Shown: positions 14,235 to 18,717 of the stretch, one piece after another
Numbering within the stretch: the first letter of the stretch is position 1
Layout of the letters: each line of letters opens with the position of its first letter
Origin: DHVE2 group archaeon
GTDB lineage: Archaea > Thermoplasmatota > Thermoplasmata > Thermoplasmatales > Aciduliprofundaceae
Reading direction: 5' to 3'
NCBI GenBank assembly: GCA_015522935.1
Contig: WALH01000077.1
Span: 1-18,717, forward strand
DNA length: 18,717 bases
The notes under the pieces: generated by a model
The model's input: the letters and a program-made list of their open reading frames with translations, nothing else
Database searches by the model: none
Told to the model about the DNA's origin: nothing
Made by a program: the position numbers and the translations under genes

Positions 14235-16090
14235 ACAAAACTTCTCCACAGGTGGAATTCCCATACAAATTCAGAAAAGGGCAGCGGGAGATGGTAAGAG
14301 ATATAGAGAAGGTACTCGAATCTGGAGAGCATATAGTCATCGAGGCACCCACAGGATTTGGAAAAACGATCTCAGCACTTTATCCTGCGGTGAAATATGC
14401 AAAGAAACAGGGAAAAAAGATCCTGTATTTAGTGAGAACAAACTCGCAGGAGCAAAAGGTGGTGGAGGAGTCATCACACTTAGGTGTGCGTGTGGTGCCT
14501 CTTCAGGGCAGAAACAAAATGTGTCCTCTGGTCAATGAAAATTCTGAGTGGAAGAAAGGAAACCCTGAAGAACTATCTATACTGTGCTCCAAATTGAAAA
14601 AAGAGGTGGAGAGAGGCAATGAGAATGCCTGCGTTTATTATGCCAATTATCTGAAAAATTCTCAGAATTTCTCTCTTGATAAGCCTATGACTGCAGAGGA
14701 AATATATCATCACTCCCTTGAAAAGGGTATTTGTCCGTATGAGCTGCTCAAAGATTCTCTCAAAAATGCTGATGTTGTCGTAGCACCTTACATATATTTT
14801 TTTGTACCATTTATAAGGAACATTGTGATGGATGAGATGGGTGTGGGATTTAAAGATGTTATTCTCATAATTGACGAAGCACATAACCTCCCGGATTTTC
14901 TTCGTGAGTTAAGGAGTGATGTTCTAAGCATGGAGTCCCTTAACAGAATGGAAATGGAATGCAGAGAATATGGAAACCCTCTAATTTTAGGAAACTTATG
15001 CACCGATATAGCAGAATTTCTGAAAGAAAGTATATACAGTGTAGCAAATGTTGATGATGAAGAGGCAATAATACCGCCCTACGCTTGGGAAGAGGAACTT
15101 AGCAAATTCATACGAGTGAGCATTAACACCATAAGAACATTGGGAATGGAACTCATAAAGATGGGCGAGGTGGTACGGGAGGAAAAAGCGAAGCGAAGGA
15201 AGTTGCCAAGGTCATACATATATCATGCAGGGAACTTCATCTATCTCTGGCAGGAATTGTACAGTTACGAGTATCTGCATTTAGTTAAGAAATCTTCCAA
15301 TCCGAGTCTGGAGGTTTACTGTTTAGATCCGGCAGAACTCTCAGATATACTAAGAAATGTGTACTCGTCGATAAGCATGTCGGGCACGCTTGACACTAAA
15401 ATATACAGAAACATTCTGAATCTCCCGGAGAATACAGTTATGCGCAGTTATCCATGGCCATTTCCAAAGGAGAACTTGAAAATAATATACACGGATGATG
15501 TCACAACAAGATACGAAGAAGTGGAGGATAACATACCTAAAATCGCGAAATACGTGGATGAAATTTTATCTATTGACAGGAACACGCTCGTTCTCTTTCC
15601 GTCATATACCCTTATGAATAGGGTTATGGGCCACAGCAAGGCAAATGCGATAGCAGATGAAAGAGCTTTATCTCAAAAAGAGCTATACAGAAGAGTAGAG
15701 AATTTCAGAAAAAAAGGAGGGGCAATATTCTCGGTTTTCGGTGGAAGGATTGCAGAGGGGATGGATTTTCCGGGCGAGCAGTTGGAGATTGTGGTCATAG
15801 TGGGGATACCATATCCAAAGCCCACTTCACGTGTAAAAATGTTAGAAAAATACTATGAATACAAATTCGGCAATGGCTGGGAATATGCCTTCAGGAATCC
15901 GGCTAAGATAAAAATGCTTCAGGCCATTGGCAGAGTCATAAGGAGCCCTGAGGACAGGGGCATAGTTATTATCCTTGATAGAAGAATCGTATCGTTTCCA
16001 GAGATAAATGCAGAAGCTGTGGACAGCATAAAAGCTTCAATCCAGAAGTTTTTCAATAATAGAAAAAGGGGAGGAGGGGCATCATCGTGA
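14231..16090 (+). CDS. xpd: XPD/Rad3-type Fe-S DNA helicase
   Basis: A 619-residue superfamily 2 helicase that moves 5' to 3' on single-stranded DNA, as known for archaeal XPD. It has the Walker A motif APTGFGKT (39-46), four cysteines at 98, 119, 134 and 168 suited to the 4Fe-4S cluster, and the DEAH box (215-218). The Arch region lies between motifs II and III; the later motifs are MSGTLDTKIY, FGGRIAEGMDFPG and QAIGRVIRSPEDRG. All key residues are present, so it should be active. In eukaryotes XPD belongs to TFIIH; in archaea it is linked to nucleotide excision repair, but its exact partners are uncertain. The ATG lies in an ATGA overlap with the DUF123 gene, which makes that protein a candidate partner. 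A 221-nt gap follows. Confidence 0.95.
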   Translation: MNKTSPQVEFPYKFRKGQREMVRDIEKVLESGEHIVIEAPTGFGKTISALYPAVKYAKKQGKKILYLVRTNSQEQKVVEESSHLGVRVVPLQGRNKMCPLVNENSEWKKGNPEELSILCSKLKKEVERGNENACVYYANYLKNSQNFSLDKPMTAEEIYHHSLEKGICPYELLKDSLKNADVVVAPYIYFFVPFIRNIVMDEMGVGFKDVILIIDEAHNLPDFLRELRSDVLSMESLNRMEMECREYGNPLILGNLCTDIAEFLKESIYSVANVDDEEAIIPPYAWEEELSKFIRVSINTIRTLGMELIKMGEVVREEKAKRRKLPRSYIYHAGNFIYLWQELYSYEYLHLVKKSSNPSLEVYCLDPAELSDILRNVYSSISMSGTLDTKIYRNILNLPENTVMRSYPWPFPKENLKIIYTDDVTTRYEEVEDNIPKIAKYVDEILSIDRNTLVLFPSYTLMNRVMGHSKANAIADERALSQKELYRRVENFRKKGGAIFSVFGGRIAEGMDFPGEQLEIVVIVGIPYPKPTSRVKMLEKYYEYKFGNGWEYAFRNPAKIKMLQAIGRVIRSPEDRGIVIILDRRIVSFPEINAEAVDSIKASIQKFFNNRKRGGGASS

Positions 16091-16098
16091 TATGTGAT

Positions 16099-16131
16099 GT
16101 ATACATTTCGTATACCTATGCATGTATATGC
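16099..16131. repeat. Pair of AT-rich dyads after xpd
   Basis: GTATAC (16099-16104) recurs at 16110-16115, making an inverted repeat around ATTTC. GCAT (16120-16123) and ATGC (16128-16131) form a second dyad around GTAT. They sit just after the XPD stop and about 180 nt before the next ATG. The rest of the gap to 16283 is AT-rich; it holds a T-run (16155-16159) that may end the xpd transcript and no gene that I can support. Confidence 0.4.
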
Positions 16132-16283
16132 AATTATACTATTTAAAGATTTCCTTTTTAGCCTGACCTGAGTTTTTACAAAAAGATTCTGAACAAAAAA
16201 TTATCACAAAATCACCCTATTTTACGGGTTTTTCTATTTGTATTTTTTGAAACGAACAAACAGTTACAAAAAATAAGGTAGAG

Positions 16284-16289
16284 TTTAAA
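16284..16289 (+). promoter_or_regulatory. TATA box for the gene at 16312
   Basis: TTTAAA, followed by TGG, is centred about 25 nt before the ATG. No ribosome site precedes the ATG, so a leaderless transcript is likely. Confidence 0.55.
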
Positions 16290-16311
16290 TGGTATAATGT
16301 GATAACCTATT

Positions 16312-16950
16312 ATGAAAGTTGCCAAGTCAGATTTAATAGAGGAGTGGTTGAAAAAGGGTGATGATAATGCGAAGAAGATCATAAACCTACCATGGAATGT
16401 AATTAGGAGTGAGGAGGAGAACGGAATAAACCTATTTGCAAGCTATCCGAGATTTCCCTTCACCCTGCTTTTCAGGATAGATAACTACAACACGGTGATA
16501 GCCTTAGATATGAAATTCCCAACAGATTCACTGAATGTGCAGGACCGACTGGATATATATCGCAAACTCCTTTTACTGAATGGCGAGATACCCTATTCAA
16601 AGTTCTCTTTAGTTGGTGATGATCTCAATGTGGTTATAGTTTCAGAGATTGAAACATCCAAAGTGGATCGTGACATGCTTAATGATCGAATGGAGGCAAT
16701 ACTCAACAGCGCATACAAGATGACACAGGCTCTAAATCTTCAAGAGGAACTGCAACAGGTCATGTTGGAGAATATAGTCGCTACGGTTAAGGAGAAAATT
16801 GAGAAAGGTGCCAGTAAGGATGATGTAATGGAATATCTGATAACAAAACTTAAAATATCTCCGGATATGGCCGAAAAAATAGTGGAGGAAGTGGAGAAGC
16901 AGATGAAGCAACCGGGGAAATCCGAAACCACTGAAGATATGTATGTTTAA
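16312..16950 (+). CDS. Uncharacterised alpha/beta protein with helical C-terminus
   Basis: I cannot name the family. In the 212-residue product, residues 1-115 look like an alpha/beta domain with alternating strands (LFASYPRFPFTLLFRI, TVIALDMKFP, KFSLVGDDLNVVIVSEI) and a helix between them. This layout resembles YbjN or type III chaperone-like folds, but that is a weak impression. Residues 118-200 are strongly helical and charged (NLQEELQQVMLENIVATVKEKIEKG), with a short UBA-like segment (DVMEYLITKLKISPDMAEKIVEEV). There is no signal peptide, membrane segment or catalytic motif. The start is set by the TATA box about 25 nt upstream. Its stop overlaps the convergent MazG-like gene by four bases. 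A role as a protein-protein adaptor is inference. Confidence 0.75.
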   Translation: MKVAKSDLIEEWLKKGDDNAKKIINLPWNVIRSEEENGINLFASYPRFPFTLLFRIDNYNTVIALDMKFPTDSLNVQDRLDIYRKLLLLNGEIPYSKFSLVGDDLNVVIVSEIETSKVDRDMLNDRMEAILNSAYKMTQALNLQEELQQVMLENIVATVKEKIEKGASKDDVMEYLITKLKISPDMAEKIVEEVEKQMKQPGKSETTEDMYV

Positions 16951-17189
16951 TCCTTTATATATTTATTTTTAAATGCTTTTTCAACATCCACATTAAGGAC
17001 ATTTGCAACCGATAATAGCCAAGCGAAAACATCCGCTATTTCTTCTTCTATACCTTTATTCTCCCGAACTGCTTTAAACAATTCGCCAACTTCTTCACCA
17101 AGCCAGACCAAGTCCTGCCATACTCCCCTTTCCCTATCACGTTCTCCGTACATTTCATCAATTATCCTCTGAACTTCTCTTATGTCCAT
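16947..17189 (-). CDS. MazG-like nucleoside triphosphate pyrophosphohydrolase
   Basis: An 80-residue single-domain MazG-type protein. The all-alpha NTP pyrophosphatase motif is clear: WLGEEVGELFKAV (29-41) followed by GIEEEIADVFAWLLSVAN (45-62), giving the EExxE and ExxD acidic residues that bind Mg2+. Such enzymes cut nucleoside triphosphates, often damaged ones, to the monophosphate and pyrophosphate. The specific substrate cannot be read from sequence. At 80 residues it is near the minimum for the fold, and family members work as dimers or tetramers. The ATG at 17189 has the TATA-like ATTTTAATGG about 24 nt upstream. It is divergent from the zinc-finger gene and convergent with the gene before it. 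Confidence 0.85.
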   Translation of the reverse strand: MDIREVQRIIDEMYGERDRERGVWQDLVWLGEEVGELFKAVRENKGIEEEIADVFAWLLSVANVLNVDVEKAFKNKYIKD

Positions 17190-17207
17190 AAACGTAAATA
17201 AGCATAA

Positions 17208-17244
17208 CCATTAAAATGTTTTTGAGAGAAAAAAGTATTAAAAA
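17208..17244. promoter_or_regulatory. Divergent promoters of the mazG-like and zinc-finger genes
   Basis: On the minus strand ATTTTAATGG (17217-17208) is about 24 nt before the MazG-like ATG. On the plus strand GTATTAAAAA (17235-17244) is about 25 nt before the ATG at 17265. The two boxes are back to back with 17 bases between them. Confidence 0.45.
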
Positions 17245-17264
17245 GAAGAGGGTTATAGGGAGCT

Positions 17265-17846
17265 ATGAAACTCACATGCCCTAACTGTGGGAAGACTGTA
17301 GAGCAGGAAATACTGTCTTCAAAAATAGTAAAAAATGGTATGGAATACCTGCTCAAATGCACAAATTGCGGCTATACTTATAAAAAGGTTATCGAGGATA
17401 AGAAAATGGTAAAGTTGAAGGTTGTATGGAGTGATAGGGATACATCCACAACTAAAAATCTCACACTTTTTGAGGATGATGTTGTAGCGGTTGGTGACGA
17501 AATAAATATATCAAAGGTGAATTCCCTTGTAACATCCATAGAATCCCATGGAAAAAGGGTAAAAAAAGCGATGGCAAAAGACATTGACACGCTGTGGATA
17601 AAAAGATTTGACCGTGTGATTGTGAAAGTCTCTGTAAATTGCGGGGGCAGAACTGTACCATTGGAAATATCCGCCGCGCCCGATGAGGAATTTTATGTAG
17701 GTGATCTGATTGAAAGTGATAGTATGAGAGCCGTAATACACAAAATAAAAGCTCATGATAAATTCATAAGTAGGGGTAAAGCTGAGGCAAGAGATATCGT
17801 GAGGATCTACGCAAAAGAAATAAAAGAAATTGGACGAAAGTATTAA
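17265..17846 (+). CDS. HVO_0476-type archaeal zinc finger protein
   Basis: A 193-residue protein conserved in euryarchaea and known only by the name of its Haloferax member. The N-terminus is a zinc ribbon with CPNC (5-8) and CTNC (32-35). After it come beta-rich segments: KLKVVWSDRD, a charged region with VGDEINI, RVIVKVSVNCGGRTVPLEI, FYVGDLIESDSMRAVIHKIKAHD, and a final strand VRIYAKEIKEI. The two similar segments around VGDEI and VGDLI suggest an internal repeat of a small barrel. Nucleic-acid binding is plausible but not shown. The ATG at 17265 has a TATA box at leaderless distance. Its stop codon lies within the TATA box of the next gene. Confidence 0.8.
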   Translation: MKLTCPNCGKTVEQEILSSKIVKNGMEYLLKCTNCGYTYKKVIEDKKMVKLKVVWSDRDTSTTKNLTLFEDDVVAVGDEINISKVNSLVTSIESHGKRVKKAMAKDIDTLWIKRFDRVIVKVSVNCGGRTVPLEISAAPDEEFYVGDLIESDSMRAVIHKIKAHDKFISRGKAEARDIVRIYAKEIKEIGRKY

Positions 17847-17851
17847 ATATA
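17843..17851 (+). promoter_or_regulatory. TATA box for the gene at 17872, overlapping the upstream stop
   Basis: TTAAATATA is centred 25 nt before the ATG at 17872 and contains the TAA (17844-17846) of the zinc-finger gene. This argues for the ATG at 17872 over the upstream in-frame TTG at 17830. Confidence 0.55.
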
Positions 17852-17871
17852 AACGCTCGTATTATCTTTTT

Positions 17872-18441
17872 ATGGAAGGAAGTTCAGGAGGTAATTATTT
17901 TCCACCACCACAGCCACCAGCCTTTCAATCTCCATACATAGGTGAGTCAGGAAAGGTGAGAAGTGCTTTAGATTTGCTCAATATCACTAAGATTCTGGCA
18001 CTTATAATGGGAATAGTAGGTTTTCTGGTAGCGCTTTGGGACGGAATAGTTTTCATACAGTATGGAGGCTCTTTTGTTGTTGTGGGTGTTATTTACTGGA
18101 TTATCACCGGCATAGTAAACCTCATTCTGTTTACGCATATTCCTGAATATGATGCTATGATCAGGGCTAGGAGATATAGTGAAGCAAAGGATGATATGAT
18201 TGTATGGGGTGTTCTTACACTTATATTTGGGGTAATTGCGGGCATACTTCTTCTATTGGTAGTATTCCTTTACCTTGAGGAGTTGATAAACATGTATTCA
18301 TACGGCCAACAGCCCTCATATCCTCAGTACCCGCAACAATCACAATATCCCCAAGCTCAACCTCCTCAGCAACCACAGCAGCCCCCACCGCAACAGCAAC
18401 ATCCTCAGTATCCTCCTCCACCGCCACCACCATCTTCCTGA
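17872..18441 (+). CDS. Three-helix membrane protein with Pro/Gln/Tyr-rich tail
   Basis: A 189-residue membrane protein of no family I can name. A short N-terminal segment (residues 8-24) is rich in Pro, Gln and aromatic residues (YFPPPQPPAF). Three hydrophobic segments follow near residues 41-62, 66-90 and 108-135. The C-terminal tail (141-189) is low complexity, built from repeats of Tyr-Pro-Gln and Gln-Pro and ending in seven prolines and two serines. Such tails are usually disordered and can bind WW- or SH3-like modules or assemble with themselves. The ATG at 17872 is chosen by its TATA box. The last 37 nt lie antisense to the 3' end of rnp2. No signal peptidase site is seen. Confidence 0.8.
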   Translation: MEGSSGGNYFPPPQPPAFQSPYIGESGKVRSALDLLNITKILALIMGIVGFLVALWDGIVFIQYGGSFVVVGVIYWIITGIVNLILFTHIPEYDAMIRARRYSEAKDDMIVWGVLTLIFGVIAGILLLLVVFLYLEELINMYSYGQQPSYPQYPQQSQYPQAQPPQQPQQPPPQQQHPQYPPPPPPPSS

Positions 18442-18695
18442 AGAACTTTTATCACTCTTCTTGCTCTTTTTATCGTTCCGGTTGTGTAGTACGTTTTAAC
18501 GTTTTTGGATTTTAGCAATTCGACTATCTTATCTTTGTACCAGTGTCTGCAGAAAATCACAGCAAAATCTCCAGTTGTAAATATTATTTTTGATTTGTTA
18601 TCTATATTTCTTATATCATTCATCAAAGAGATCAACTTTTTTTCATTCTTCGCAATTATGTATCTTCTCCTGCCAATTTTGTCTTTGACAACCAT
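18405..18695 (-). CDS. rnp2: RNase P protein component 2 (Pop5-like), possibly cut by the window edge
   Basis: The product (96 residues from the ATG) resembles a short Pop5, a protein subunit of archaeal RNase P that helps process the 5' ends of tRNAs. Matching parts are KIGRRRYIIAK near the start (Pop5: KKRYIAFK-like), GDFAVIFCRHWYKDKIVELLKS in the middle (Pop5: GIVRCxR then a helix), and TTGTIKRARRVIK near the end (Pop5: SGTIKRxKRK). It is shorter than the usual about 120 residues, and I judged the match by eye. The frame stays open from the ATG to the window edge (18717), where an LPY segment recalls the LPP start of Pop5, so the real start may lie outside. The C-terminus runs into eight glycines that are antisense to the proline tail of the neighbouring gene. 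Confidence 0.65.
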   Translation of the reverse strand: MVVKDKIGRRRYIIAKNEKKLISLMNDIRNIDNKSKIIFTTGDFAVIFCRHWYKDKIVELLKSKNVKTYYTTGTIKRARRVIKVLQEDGGGGGGGY

Positions 18696-18717
18696 GTATG
18701 GGAGATTACCCCCTATC

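Noticed and set aside
16093..16165. Box C/D guide RNA (GTGATGT near 16095 and CTGA near 16161).
   Set aside because: The C box is imperfect and no internal D'/C' pair or guide match is visible.

Overview
The window reads as archaeal chromosome, most likely a Thermoplasmata-type euryarchaeon; a peptide-fermenting relative of Aciduliprofundum is my guess, not something I could test. The reasons are the archaeal forms of cobY, cobZ, cobT and cbiZ, an XPD helicase with its Fe-S cysteines, an RNase P Pop5-like protein, an HVO_0476-type zinc finger protein, TATA-like boxes about 25 nt before many start codons (leaderless transcripts), and GGTGA/GGAGG ribosome sites inside operons. The DNA is AT-rich and densely packed. 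I see no rRNA, CRISPR array, insertion sequence or integrase.

Layout. Positions 21-933 hold a six-helix membrane protein overlapping a small winged-helix regulator. A tRNA-Glu(CTC) follows; its predicted leader carries a hairpin and a copy of the first bases of the tRNA. Then comes about 290 nt without a gene, filled with seven short hairpins and two kinds of repeat. Positions 1397-5167 carry thiL, a radical-SAM amrS gene and an S9 peptidase.

Positions 5414-11651 are a cobalamin salvage and nucleotide-loop assembly island. The left arm on the minus strand is cobZ-cobS-cobY, with a YhbY-like RNA-binding gene after it. The divergent plus-strand arm is cobT, a DUF71 PP-loop protein and an AsnB-like PP-loop protein. 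It converges on a third arm, cbiB-cobD-cbiZ on the minus strand. Together they should cut cobinamide to cobyric acid (CbiZ), make and attach aminopropanol phosphate (CobD, CbiB), activate it with GTP (CobY), activate the lower base (CobT), join the halves (CobS) and remove the last phosphate (CobZ). No corrin-ring gene is present. The two PP-loop enzymes have no fixed place in this scheme and are the most interesting genes here. Two dyads sit on the promoters of this island: a 24-bp palindrome between cobZ and cobT, and GGGTATCATACCC at the predicted cbiB transcription start.

Positions 11726-16090 hold hutU (urocanate hydratase), then a two-gene unit with an ATGA overlap: a URI/DUF123 GIY-YIG-like domain fused to an unknown N-terminal domain, followed by XPD helicase. 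A 221-nt AT-rich gap with dyads follows. The end of the window holds an unrecognised protein, a MazG-like pyrophosphatase, the HVO_0476-type protein, a three-helix membrane protein with a Pro/Gln/Tyr tail, and rnp2, whose 3' end lies antisense to that tail.
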